Shown in pieces: positions 1 to 7,261 of a stretch of 64,000 bases of DNA. The notes under the pieces are model-generated. The model made no database searches, had not been told where the DNA came from, and was given only the letters and a program-made list of their open reading frames with translations. Position numbers and translations under genes: made by a program. Within the stretch, counting starts at the first letter, position 1; every line of letters starts with the position of its first letter. Source of the DNA: Celerinatantimonas sp046054195 (GTDB lineage Bacteria; Pseudomonadota; Gammaproteobacteria; Enterobacterales; Celerinatantimonadaceae); the NCBI RefSeq assembly GCF_046054195.1, contig NZ_JBEQCS010000014.1, positions 1 to 64,000 on the forward strand. The letters are read 5' to 3'.

Positions 1-67
1 TGGGCTATCGCCGTTAGAGTATGAGCGTCAATATTTTAATGAGGCTAAAAGTCGTCTAGTGAAGTAG
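1..67 (+). CDS. IS3-family transposase OrfB, C-terminal fragment
   Basis: Reading frame 2 gives 21 residues, GLSPLEYERQYFNEAKSRLV plus Lys, then a TAG stop at 65-67. The pattern LSP-x-x-[YF]-E-x-x-[YF] at the extreme C-terminus is typical of IS3-family DDE transposases (the segment after the catalytic Glu helix). The rest of the gene is to the left of the window. The stop lies 10 bases from the inferred element terminus, a normal distance for this family. Confidence 0.7.
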   Translation, partial: GLSPLEYERQYFNEAKSRLVK

Positions 68-77
68 TGGCGATTCA
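1..77 (+). mobile_element. Right end of an IS3-family insertion sequence (partial)
   Basis: Only the 3' end of the element lies in the window. It contains the last 21 codons of a transposase and then a terminus reading, on the minus strand, TGAATCGCCACTACTTC, which starts with TG like IS3-family inverted repeats. I place the boundary at base 77 because the ABC transporter gene on the minus strand is normal up to base 78 and stops abruptly there. The left end, and therefore the target duplication, is outside the window, so the exact family is an inference from the transposase tail and the terminus. Confidence 0.7.
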
Positions 78-725
78 TACTTCCTGTGCGAATTTCATTT
101 CATGAGTAACAACAACCATTGTCATTCCTTCGGCAGCTAATGACTTCATTACATCGAGCACTTCTCCAACTAATTCTGGATCTAGTGCTGATGTTGGTTC
201 ATCAAATAACATGAGCTCAGGATTCATTGCTAATGCTCGAGCAATAGCTACGCGTTGTTGTTGCCCTCCTGAAAGTTCATTAGGATATGCATTGGCCTTA
301 TTTAAAAGACCAACTTTATCTAATAAATTTTTAGCTTTCTCTTGTGCACTTTGTTTGTTTTCTTTTAAAACTTGTATAGGTGCTTCAGTGATATTATCTA
401 AAATACTTAAGTGTGGGAAAAGATTAAATCTCTGAAAAACCATCCCAATCTTAGATCGTTTCTTAGCTATCTCTGATTTACTTAATTCATGAAGTTCATT
501 GTTTTTCAACTCATGCAATAAATAATCACCATTTACTTTTATAAACCCCGAAGAAACTTCAGTTAAATTATTTATGCATCTAAGAAAAGTTGATTTACCT
601 GAACCTGATGGACCAATTAGGCTAATCACTTCACCTTTACATATTTTCAGATTTATATTTTTTAATACTTCTAAACTACCATAGTGTTTATGAACATTAA
701 TGGCCTCCACCATGTAATCAACCAT
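75..725 (-). CDS. Polar amino-acid ABC transporter ATPase, C-terminally truncated by an IS
   Basis: GlnQ/HisP-type ATPase that would energise uptake of a polar amino acid with the permease and binding protein encoded just upstream. Walker A GPSGSGKST is at residues 38-46, followed by the Q-loop, the signature LSGGQQQR, Walker B LMLFDEPTSALD and the H-loop VTHEM. The start is ATG at 725, with AGGAGG close upstream. The protein is 216 residues; family members run about 240-250 and continue after 'FAxEV' with a conserved tail. Here the frame runs straight into the IS terminus, whose terminal TGA (75-77) supplies the stop. The catalytic core is intact but about 30 residues are missing, so function is doubtful. 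Confidence 0.85.
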   Translation of the reverse strand: MVDYMVEAINVHKHYGSLEVLKNINLKICKGEVISLIGPSGSGKSTFLRCINNLTEVSSGFIKVNGDYLLHELKNNELHELSKSEIAKKRSKIGMVFQRFNLFPHLSILDNITEAPIQVLKENKQSAQEKAKNLLDKVGLLNKANAYPNELSGGQQQRVAIARALAMNPELMLFDEPTSALDPELVGEVLDVMKSLAAEGMTMVVVTHEMKFAQEV

Positions 726-733
726 ATTACCTC

Positions 734-1564
734 CTAGGTAGAATAGTGATAATGCCGCTCTACTTTTTCTTGGAAAAAAGTCATAATAGTTGTCATAACT
801 AAATACCAGAAACAAGTAACGAGAAGTAATGGTATCGTTTCAAAATTTCTTGAGTATATCGACTGCGCTGCATACAACAGGTCAGATAATGAAATAACAC
901 TGACCAAAGATGTCATTTTTAACATTCCAATTGTTTCATTCCCAGTTGGCGGAATAATAGTACGCATCGCCTGTGGTAAGATAATTCTGAGCATTATCTT
1001 TATTTTTTTCATTCCCAACGATGTTGCCGCTTCTTCTTGACCTGAGTCTACTGACAGTATGCCGCCCCTGACAATCTCTGACATATAAGCTCCCTCATTG
1101 AGAGACAAGCCGAGTATCGCAGCGATGAGAGGCGTAATCAGATCATTGGTAGTAAACTTAAAAAAATCAACATCTAAAAATGGGATGTGAATATATAAGC
1201 TTGGGTACAAAGCCGATAAGTTATACCAGAATATTAACTGTACTAAAATTGGTGTCCCGCGAAAAAACCAAATATACAGTTGGGCTATCTTTTCCAAAAA
1301 AAATACATTGGACACCTTAAAAAAGGCTATGATAATCCCCAATACAACACCAATCACCATACATATTACGGTTAAACATACAGCCAATAAAAGCCCTGAC
1401 ATGATTGCTTCGTTAAATAAATATTTACCGACAATATCCCATCCAAATCTTGGATTTTCGACTAAGCTGTATATGAAATATAAAAATATAATAAATAAAA
1501 AGGCTGATATATGCTTACTATAACTTTTCCTTTTAATTATTTTAAGATTTCTTTCATCGACCAT
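734..1564 (-). CDS. Amino-acid ABC transporter permease (HisM/GlnP family)
   Basis: 276-residue inner-membrane permease with about five hydrophobic segments. It carries the EAA-type loop near residues 165-200 (NEGAYMSEIVRGGI then GQEEAATSLGM), which docks the ATPase. Only one permease is present, so it probably forms a homodimer. It lies 8 bases upstream of the ATPase start, in the same operon (binding protein, permease, ATPase). The hydrophilic N-terminus before the first membrane segment is somewhat long (about 18 residues). Substrate cannot be told from sequence. Confidence 0.88.
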   Translation of the reverse strand: MVDERNLKIIKRKSYSKHISAFLFIIFLYFIYSLVENPRFGWDIVGKYLFNEAIMSGLLLAVCLTVICMVIGVVLGIIIAFFKVSNVFFLEKIAQLYIWFFRGTPILVQLIFWYNLSALYPSLYIHIPFLDVDFFKFTTNDLITPLIAAILGLSLNEGAYMSEIVRGGILSVDSGQEEAATSLGMKKIKIMLRIILPQAMRTIIPPTGNETIGMLKMTSLVSVISLSDLLYAAQSIYSRNFETIPLLLVTCFWYLVMTTIMTFFQEKVERHYHYST

Positions 1565-1581
1565 ATCTATCTCAGTTCAAA

Positions 1582-2502
1582 TTACTTTGTGACCATATTA
1601 ATGCCAAATTTATCTAACGATAATTCTGAGATTTTCCATTTACTCATAATCTTCTGATAGATGCCTTCTTGTTTAATCTCTTTTAATGCAGCTAATAAAG
1701 CATTTGCTAACTTAGTGTTATGTTTGGCAACTACAATACCGTTATAGTATTTTGGAAGAAACTTATTGGTCTCAATTCGAATTGGATGAGGAGCTGCTTC
1801 CTTGATTTTTTTAGATGCTGCTAAATCGTTTAATACAAAATCAACTCGTCCAGAATAAAGTGCCAATAATACATCTTGCCCCGATGGATACAAGTTCACT
1901 GTAATCGGTTTAAGATTTTTTGATACACAATAAGGTGTCATTTCATCTTTTACGACTTTTTCAAAATCAATTCCCTGCTGGATCCCAACAGTTAAACCAC
2001 ACAATGATTCTGTTTTATCAGATATTGATTTATTGGTTTGCAATGTATAAACCGCACCTGTTGCAAAAGCATCCTCAACGAACATAACTTTATGCTCTCT
2101 TGCTTTACTATCAGAAATACATTCCGAGGCCATATCATAACGTTTGCTATCGACTCCAGGAATCAATCCAGAAAAATCTATTGATTTAGCTTCATATTTA
2201 ATACCCAGTTTTTGGGAAATTGCAATCCATAAGTCCGGCTCATAACCCACCATTGATTTATTATCAGGTGCAAATGATTCACAAGGTGGATAGTGCGCAT
2301 CTGTTGCTATTTTAATGACACCTGATTTTTGAATAGATACAGGAAGCATTTCTTTTATGTCTTTATTAAACTTAGCAGCCGGAATGCCTGAGCCAGGGAC
2401 ATTATAATCAATACTTGCTGCATTAACGCCAGTCGCTGCTGTTAAAGAAAGCACCAGTGCAGATATCGTCAAATAGCTAGATTTCTTTCGTCTGTTATAC
2501 AT
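1582..2502 (-). CDS. Periplasmic amino-acid binding protein (SBP family 3)
   Basis: 306-residue solute-binding protein and first gene of the ABC operon. The N-terminus has basic residues, a hydrophobic stretch and an Ala-rich cleavage region (TGVNAAS near residue 28), which is a Sec signal peptide without a lipobox. Family-3 features are seen: IKIATDAHYPPCESF, then GYEPDLWIAISQKLGIKYEA, and a C-terminal ALKEIKQEGIYQKIMSKW motif. It captures a polar amino acid or related amine in the periplasm. Permease and ATPase follow with short gaps, although the ATPase is truncated, so the system may be dead or may borrow another ATPase. Confidence 0.88.
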   Translation of the reverse strand: MYNRRKKSSYLTISALVLSLTAATGVNAASIDYNVPGSGIPAAKFNKDIKEMLPVSIQKSGVIKIATDAHYPPCESFAPDNKSMVGYEPDLWIAISQKLGIKYEAKSIDFSGLIPGVDSKRYDMASECISDSKAREHKVMFVEDAFATGAVYTLQTNKSISDKTESLCGLTVGIQQGIDFEKVVKDEMTPYCVSKNLKPITVNLYPSGQDVLLALYSGRVDFVLNDLAASKKIKEAAPHPIRIETNKFLPKYYNGIVVAKHNTKLANALLAALKEIKQEGIYQKIMSKWKISELSLDKFGINMVTK

Positions 2503-2865
2503 ACAAACCTCTGTTATAAATTGAGAAAATATTTATTTAACCATTACATGTATATACATGATTGTAATAGCAATCGCTATGCCAACAATTAAATCCCATT
2601 AAAATCATTAAGTTACTTAAAACCATTAATTAATAATAAATTTTTAATGCGCTATTTTGATCTTATTAATTATTTTCTGCACTTTAATTGATCATATTTA
2701 AATTGATTTTAAAAAAATGAATGATTAATAAATTAATATTATTTAACCCTGTTATTTATTATTAGAAGATATTTATGTTTGACTGTGAAAATAGATATTG
2801 ATTTATATGTCAATCAACTATAGACTAGCGCTCCATTCACATATCAAACACGCTTGGAGGAACAA
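2503..2865. other. AT-rich divergent intergenic region
   Basis: About 360 bases, very AT-rich, between the minus-strand ABC operon and the plus-strand rtcB-prfH leader. It must hold both promoters, but in such AT-rich sequence many TATAAT-like hexamers occur and I do not single one out. No open reading frame with a ribosome-binding site is visible before the leader peptide at 2866. Confidence 0.5.
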
Positions 2866-2907
2866 ATGACTTATTCAGTATTTTTCTGCAAGCCTTGTCA
2901 GGGTTAG
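2866..2907 (+). CDS. Candidate 13-residue leader peptide upstream of rtcB-prfH
   Basis: Short open frame MTYSVFFCKPCQG followed by TAG. It has a good Shine-Dalgarno, TTGGAGG at 2854-2860, five bases before the ATG, which is clearly better than that of rtcB itself. It lies 71 bases upstream of rtcB on the same strand. The Cys-Lys-Pro-Cys codons overlap the 5' arm of an RNA helix (2888-2894) that competes with a hairpin covering the rtcB start region. Translation of a peptide this short cannot be proven from sequence; the support is the ribosome-binding site plus its position in the alternative structures. Confidence 0.5.
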   Translation: MTYSVFFCKPCQG

Positions 2908-2972
2908 TTTCCAGCTTTGCCCGGCTTACGGCTTGCCAAAATCAATCTTTCGATTTACAAAAAATTTGGTAA
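2888..2972 (+). promoter_or_regulatory. Mutually exclusive leader hairpins controlling the rtcB start
   Basis: GCAAGCC (2888-2894, inside the leader peptide codons) is perfectly complementary to GGCTTGC (2930-2936). The latter overlaps TTGCCAAA (2933-2940), which pairs, with one G-U, with TTTGGTAA (2965-2972). That second arm includes GGTAA, the only Shine-Dalgarno-like sequence ahead of the rtcB ATG at 2979. Only one of the two helices can form at a time. This is the geometry of a translational attenuator. Pairings are seen directly; the regulatory role is inferred. Confidence 0.5.
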
Positions 2973-2978
2973 AGTTTT

Positions 2979-4124
2979 ATGGGCAATTCCATTCAATATA
3001 TTTCGAACGGTGCATCTATTGTTGCCGACGATAAAATCTGGGTCGAAGATTTAGCGATCCAACAATTAAGCAAAACTCTTGAGCTCCCAAATCTTAAAGC
3101 TGCGGTAGGCATGCCTGATTTACATCCGGGCAAGGGCTATCCAATTGGCGCCGCTTTTTTATCCCAAACGTGGCTCTATCCGGCCTTAATTGGCAACGAT
3201 ATCGGCTGTGGGATGGCTTTATTTACAACGAGTCTAGCCACTCATAAAGTAAAGCTAGATAAGCTCGAAAAGCGCTTAGGAAACATTGACGGCGCGCCAC
3301 AGGAATATCCATTGTGGGTGCAAGAACAGTTGCACCAATATGATCTCATTGATATTGCAAGGCAATTCTCGCTCGGCACAATCGGTGGGGGCAATCATTT
3401 TGCCGAGCTGCAAGTGACCGACAAAATCTATTCGCAAAGCTTATTTGCTGACGCACATTTGGATAAGAAACAACTGAATCTATTGGTACATAGTGGCTCA
3501 CGAGGCTTCGGCGAACAGATCTTAGCTGAACATCTTAAGCTATATTCTCATCAGGGAATTGAGGCTAATAGCGATGCCGGGCAACACTATCTTTGTCAGC
3601 ATAATCGCGCCTTAAAGTTCGCGCAGCTAAATCGCCAACTCATCGCAATGCGTATATCAAGCGCATTGAGTTGTGAGATGAGCTTGCGCTTAGATGTGCA
3701 TCATAACTTAGTCGAGCCCTATACTCACCTTGGCTCAGGCTGGATTCATCGAAAAGGGGCGACGCCAGCTGATAAAGATTTCGTTATCATTCCTGGCTCT
3801 CGAGGTGACTATAGTTATTTGGTTAAACCTAAGGTCAGTGACAAAAGCCTCTGCTCGTTAGCTCATGGCGCGGGGCGCAAATGGAACCGCAAGAGTGCAA
3901 AAGCTCGCCTAGAGAGCAATTATTCATTTGAAAAACTGCAAAAAACCCAATTTGGTAGCAGGGTTATCTGTGCTGATCGCCAATTAATTTATGAAGAAGC
4001 GCCACAGGCTTACAAACCCATTCAACCCATCATCCAACTGATGCAAGAAGCCGATTTAATTGAGCTAGTCGCGCGCTTTAAGCCAGTGCTCACCTATAAA
4101 ACTGCGGGGAAACATAGATGTTAA
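2979..4124 (+). CDS. rtcB: RNA-splicing ligase RtcB (RtcB2 type, PrfH-associated)
   Basis: GTP- and Mn-dependent ligase that joins 2',3'-cyclic-phosphate (or 3'-phosphate) RNA ends to 5'-OH ends. It is 381 residues, matching the short RtcB2-like clade. Visible family motifs: PDLHPGKGYPIGA, the metal-binding Cys in GNDIGCGM, GGGNHFAE, HSGSRGFG, a double-His HH motif (RLDVHHNLVE), PGSRGDYSYLV, and the guanylylated His in SLAHGAGRKWNR. The gene overlaps prfH, the known partner: PrfH recognises ribosomes whose 16S rRNA has been cut in the decoding centre and RtcB2 reseals the break. No rtcA, rtcR or archease is next to it. Confidence 0.93.
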   Translation: MGNSIQYISNGASIVADDKIWVEDLAIQQLSKTLELPNLKAAVGMPDLHPGKGYPIGAAFLSQTWLYPALIGNDIGCGMALFTTSLATHKVKLDKLEKRLGNIDGAPQEYPLWVQEQLHQYDLIDIARQFSLGTIGGGNHFAELQVTDKIYSQSLFADAHLDKKQLNLLVHSGSRGFGEQILAEHLKLYSHQGIEANSDAGQHYLCQHNRALKFAQLNRQLIAMRISSALSCEMSLRLDVHHNLVEPYTHLGSGWIHRKGATPADKDFVIIPGSRGDYSYLVKPKVSDKSLCSLAHGAGRKWNRKSAKARLESNYSFEKLQKTQFGSRVICADRQLIYEEAPQAYKPIQPIIQLMQEADLIELVARFKPVLTYKTAGKHRC

Positions 4125-4741
4125 TGTTACAACTTAGCTCAGGCCTTGGCCCGCAAGAGTGCCAATTAGCGGTGGGCTATGCGCTCACTCAGCTAGAAAA
4201 AGAAGCGGCAAAACTAGACGTGCACATCAGTTTAATTGAAGCGGAACGAGATGAACTGATAAACGGCTTTAAATCGGTGGTAGTGGCTCTTGATGGCAAA
4301 GCGGAGCATTTGCTTGGCAAAAGCTGGAATGGGACAATTCAGTGGATTTGCCAAAGCCCACTTCGGCCTCGCTATCCACGTAAAAACTGGTTTATTGGCG
4401 GACATATTCTGCCTTATCAGAGCGAGCTGCCTGACAGTGATATAACCTTTTCGGCGTGCCGCGCAAGCGGTGCTGGCGGTCAGCATGTCAACAAAACCAA
4501 CTCGGCGATTCATGCAACACATATCGCCAGCGGCATTAGCGTTAAAGTTCAGGCCGAACGTAGTCAACATGCCAATAAACGCCTGGCAAAAGCACTGATA
4601 GCCGCGAAATTGGCCGAACATAAGCAGCAACTGCAGGCCAAAACCCAGAAACTACGCTGGCAGCAACATCACCAGCTCGAACGAGGCAATCCGATACGGA
4701 CGTTTAAAGGACGCTCATTTAAAGCAGACCCTAGCATATAA
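4118..4741 (+). CDS. prfH: Peptide chain release factor homolog PrfH
   Basis: 207-residue class I release factor homolog lacking the N-terminal and stop-codon-recognition regions of RF1/RF2. The peptidyl-tRNA hydrolysis GGQ motif is at residues 120-122 in the context SGAGGQHVNKTNSA, followed by the basic segment of the family. It hydrolyses peptidyl-tRNA on damaged ribosomes so that RtcB can repair the rRNA. The first ATG at 4118 overlaps rtcB by 7 bases; the second in-frame ATG at 4124 sits in a TAATG junction with the rtcB stop, a typical reinitiation arrangement and an equally good start. Confidence 0.92.
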   Translation: MLMLQLSSGLGPQECQLAVGYALTQLEKEAAKLDVHISLIEAERDELINGFKSVVVALDGKAEHLLGKSWNGTIQWICQSPLRPRYPRKNWFIGGHILPYQSELPDSDITFSACRASGAGGQHVNKTNSAIHATHIASGISVKVQAERSQHANKRLAKALIAAKLAEHKQQLQAKTQKLRWQQHHQLERGNPIRTFKGRSFKADPSI

Positions 4742-4755
4742 GATTGGTTAGATTA

Positions 4756-4790
4756 GGCGCTACAAACCATGCTTTTGGGTTTGTAGCGCC
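4756..4790 (+). terminator. Terminator after rtcB-prfH
   Basis: Perfect 13-bp inverted repeat, GGCGCTACAAACC (4756-4768) with GGTTTGTAGCGCC (4778-4790), loop of 9 bases, followed by TTTAT. It begins 15 bases after the prfH stop. The T-tract is short, but the stem is long and GC-rich at its base. Confidence 0.8.
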
Positions 4791-4885
4791 TTTATATCAG
4801 TGGATTGACTAGCAAGAGCTAGATCGGCCATGATAGCTGTCTTACCTAACAAAAATTTATAAAATCACATACATATGGACTGTTT

Positions 4886-5350
4886 ATGAAATTATTCTAC
4901 TTCATCATGGCGCTTGCCAGCGGATTTGGTTTAGCGATTCAGGCAGCAGTAAATAGCCGATTAAGCTCTGGCGTGCACAATCAGCCATTGATGGCCGCGT
5001 TTATCTCATTTGCGGTTGGTACATTGTGTTTAGGCTTGTTGGCAATATTTCAGGTGCAATGGTCGGGTATCGGCAGCGCCCTCACCCATCAACCTTGGTG
5101 GCGGTGGCTGGGTGGATTATTAGGCGCATCTGCGGTATTTACCACCATTTTCTTAGCACCGCGAATTGGTATTACCAACACCATGTTTTTGTTCATTCTT
5201 GGTCAGTTAATTGCCGGTATGCTGGTTGATAGTTTTGGCTGGATCCAGATGCCTGTGCGTGCGGTCTATTGGTATAAATATGCCGGACTCGGCGTTATGT
5301 TTATCGGACTAATTTTCTTTATGTTTGGCGATCGACTCTTTAAATCTTAA
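4886..5350 (+). CDS. Small DMT-superfamily membrane protein (DUF606/YdcZ family)
   Basis: 154-residue protein made almost entirely of five hydrophobic segments with short connecting loops. The N-terminal ALASGFGLAIQAAVNSRLS followed later by LGGLLGASAVF and GITNTMFLFILGQL is the recognisable pattern of the DUF606 family, which is distantly related to half of a drug/metabolite transporter. Its substrate is unknown and it probably works as a dimer in the inner membrane. It stands alone with its own upstream region; the next gene is convergent. Confidence 0.85.
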   Translation: MKLFYFIMALASGFGLAIQAAVNSRLSSGVHNQPLMAAFISFAVGTLCLGLLAIFQVQWSGIGSALTHQPWWRWLGGLLGASAVFTTIFLAPRIGITNTMFLFILGQLIAGMLVDSFGWIQMPVRAVYWYKYAGLGVMFIGLIFFMFGDRLFKS

Positions 5351-5355
5351 ACGTA

Positions 5356-5772
5356 TCAATCGTTGATTGAAATAAAGTTATCATGCTCTAAATAGAAGTT
5401 TGCAGCAGCGATGATGCTCTCCACACTAAGCTCTGCGCCTTGATGCTGCAAATTATCTAATACATCCTTAAACAGCTCTCCTGAGCAAAGCAGCTCCAAG
5501 TTATTGTCCACCACAAATGCAGAAAACAAATCGTCACCAACCTCATCTTCATCTGGGTATTCATCAAGATAGATAAGTGTGGATTTACTTATCAATTCGC
5601 TACTATCTGGGCAGTATAAGCAGACTTCATCAAGCCAGTGATAAGCTCCGTTAGCAAGTAAATCAACAATCAATTGCTCAGCTAAATAAGCGCTCTGATA
5701 GCGTAATTGTGATTGATTTTTCATCATAATAGCGTGTCGCCTAGTCTCTGGTTGAGCCGATAGATAAAGCAT
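5356..5772 (-). CDS. Acidic hypothetical protein
   Basis: About 138 residues from ATG 5772, or 123-124 residues from the tandem ATGs at 5727/5724; neither has a strong Shine-Dalgarno, so the start is uncertain. The protein is soluble, acidic (a DEYPDEDEVGDD stretch in the middle), with no signal peptide or membrane segment, and has a C-terminal helix-rich part. It resembles small single-domain cytosolic proteins often annotated as DUF7716-like, but I am not certain of that. It converges on the membrane protein gene with only 5 bases between stops and has no partner. Confidence 0.6.
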   Translation of the reverse strand: MLYLSAQPETRRHAIMMKNQSQLRYQSAYLAEQLIVDLLANGAYHWLDEVCLYCPDSSELISKSTLIYLDEYPDEDEVGDDLFSAFVVDNNLELLCSGELFKDVLDNLQHQGAELSVESIIAAANFYLEHDNFISIND

Positions 5773-5991
5773 CAATTTACCGACCTAAAGATGCCTCAGC
5801 AATTGTTATTTTTGCACTTAAAACTTAAAACCCGCACCAAATAAGCACACCAATTATGTGCATAATATATTTATTAAAAATACTATTTTATATTTTTATC
5901 ACTATATCATAATGATTTTTAAAGTTTTTATTTTTTGGCCTAGTTGTTGCTATTTTATTTATCGCAACACTGGAGATTACGGCGTGCGGTA

Positions 5992-6019
5992 TTGACGTTG
6001 ATTCCTCTGTGCTTATACA
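5992..6019 (+). promoter_or_regulatory. Sigma-70 promoter of the guanidine operon
   Basis: TTGACG (5992-5997) and TATACA (6014-6019) with a 16-base spacer. Transcription would start near 6026, about 5 bases before the riboswitch. The location, exactly upstream of the aptamer, supports the call. Confidence 0.7.
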
Positions 6020-6030
6020 ATTAGCTAATA

Positions 6031-6122
6031 GATGACTAGGGTTCCGGCTATTTCGATAGTGTCTGGTCCGAGAGTTATCGACCTCCTTGAGGTTACACGG
6101 CGGGATAAAAGCCCGGGAGACC
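6031..6122 (+). ncRNA. Guanidine-I riboswitch (ykkC/yxkD class)
   Basis: The sequence carries the hallmark conserved strings of this class in order: CTAGGGTTCCGGC (6036-6048), GTCTGGTCCGAGAG (6061-6074) and ACACGGCGGGATAAAAGCCC continuing GGGAGA (6096-6120). Between them is the variable hairpin ACCTC-CTT-GAGGT (6081-6093). Guanidine-I riboswitches sense guanidinium and turn on genes for its export or degradation. The aptamer sits directly upstream of an operon now known to degrade guanidine, so class and target agree. Confidence 0.96.
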
Positions 6123-6160
6123 AACGGCGCACAGCCCTGATCTCTGTAACCTGTAACCAT

Positions 6161-6174
6161 CCCCCCAAGGAGGG
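6161..6174 (+). promoter_or_regulatory. Riboswitch-controlled ribosome-binding site
   Basis: The Shine-Dalgarno AAGGAGG (6167-6173) of the first gene is exactly complementary to CCTCCTT (6082-6088) inside the aptamer's variable hairpin, and it also directly follows a C6 run (6161-6166). Folding of the aptamer hairpin would hide CCTCCTT and leave the Shine-Dalgarno open, which predicts translational ON control by guanidine. No U-rich terminator is visible between aptamer and start codon, so translational rather than transcriptional control is favoured. Confidence 0.55.
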
Positions 6175-6175
6175 A

Positions 6176-7246
6176 ATGATGTCAAAGTCTCGATTATTCA
6201 AAAAACTTAGTACGTTATTTATTCCTGTCTTACTGTTGCTCTCTTTTAGCGCGGCAGCAGCAAAACCCACTTTTAACATTGCTTGGTCGATTTACGCAGG
6301 CTGGATGCCTTGGGAATATGCCCAGCAAAGTGGCATTTTGAAAAAATGGGCTGACAAGTACGATATTAAAATCAATCTGACCCAGGTTAATGACTACGTT
6401 GAATCCATCAACCAGTACACTGCTGGCAAATTTGCCGGTTGTGTGATGACCAATATGGATGCACTCACGATTCCAGCGGCCAGCGGTGTAGATACTAGCG
6501 CCATTATTGTTGGCGACTATTCAGATGGTAACGACGGGATTGTTTTAAAAGGTAAAAAAAGCCTTAAAGACATCAAAGGCCAACGCGTTAACTTAGTTTC
6601 ATTAAGTGTTTCTGAATACCTTTTAGCTCGTGCATTGCAATTTCAGAACATGAGCGAAAAAGACGTCACACTGGTCAACACCTCTGACTCAGATATCGTC
6701 TCCTCTTTCCAAAGTCCTGATGTCACAGCAGCCGTTACCTGGAACCCAATGCTGAATGTGATTAAAAGCCAACCAGATGCTCATGAAGTCTTTAGCTCAC
6801 ACATGATCCCGGGTGAAATCTTAGACCTGATGGTCGTTAAAACAGACGTGTTGAAAAAACACCCTGAACTTGGCAAGGCCTTGACGGGTGCATGGTATGA
6901 AACCATGAAAGTGATGCAATCTGACAGTAAACAAGGGATCGCAGCTCGCACTGAAATGGCAAAAGCCTCTGGCACTGATTTAGCTGATTACAACAAACAG
7001 TTAAAAACCACCTACATGTTCTACAGCGCGCAAAAAGCGCTCAAAGAAACCACAAGTCCAAAACTTAAAGAAACGATGTCACTGATTGCCCGCTTCTCAT
7101 ACGACCATGGGCTGCTTGGCGATAGCGCTCCAAGTGCGGACTTTATCGGTATTCAAACACCCGCTGGTACTTATGGAGATAAAGGGAATATCAAGTTCCG
7201 CTTTGACCCAACCTTCATGAAACTCGCAGCTTCAGACAAATTGTAA
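6176..7246 (+). CDS. Guanidine-operon ABC transporter substrate-binding protein
   Basis: Periplasmic binding protein of the type annotated as putative urea ABC transporter in urea-carboxylase loci. The frame is open through the riboswitch, but the start is one of the tandem ATGs at 6176/6179 behind AAGGAGGG. A signal peptide is clear: basic KSRLFKK, a Leu-rich core, and AAA-K cleavage near residue 28. The mature protein resembles TauA/SsuA/NrtA-type binding proteins (FNIAWSIYAGWMPWEYAQ, then a GxxDGNDGIV region). Given the riboswitch and downstream enzymes the ligand is probably guanidine or a guanidine compound; this is inferred. Confidence 0.9.
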   Translation: MMSKSRLFKKLSTLFIPVLLLLSFSAAAAKPTFNIAWSIYAGWMPWEYAQQSGILKKWADKYDIKINLTQVNDYVESINQYTAGKFAGCVMTNMDALTIPAASGVDTSAIIVGDYSDGNDGIVLKGKKSLKDIKGQRVNLVSLSVSEYLLARALQFQNMSEKDVTLVNTSDSDIVSSFQSPDVTAAVTWNPMLNVIKSQPDAHEVFSSHMIPGEILDLMVVKTDVLKKHPELGKALTGAWYETMKVMQSDSKQGIAARTEMAKASGTDLADYNKQLKTTYMFYSAQKALKETTSPKLKETMSLIARFSYDHGLLGDSAPSADFIGIQTPAGTYGDKGNIKFRFDPTFMKLAASDKL

Positions 7247-7261
7247 GAAAAGGAGCACGGG

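Noticed and set aside
6032..6175. Extended N-terminus of the guanidine-operon binding protein
   Set aside because: The open frame is the riboswitch aptamer read by chance; the signal peptide and AAGGAGG place the start at 6176/6179.
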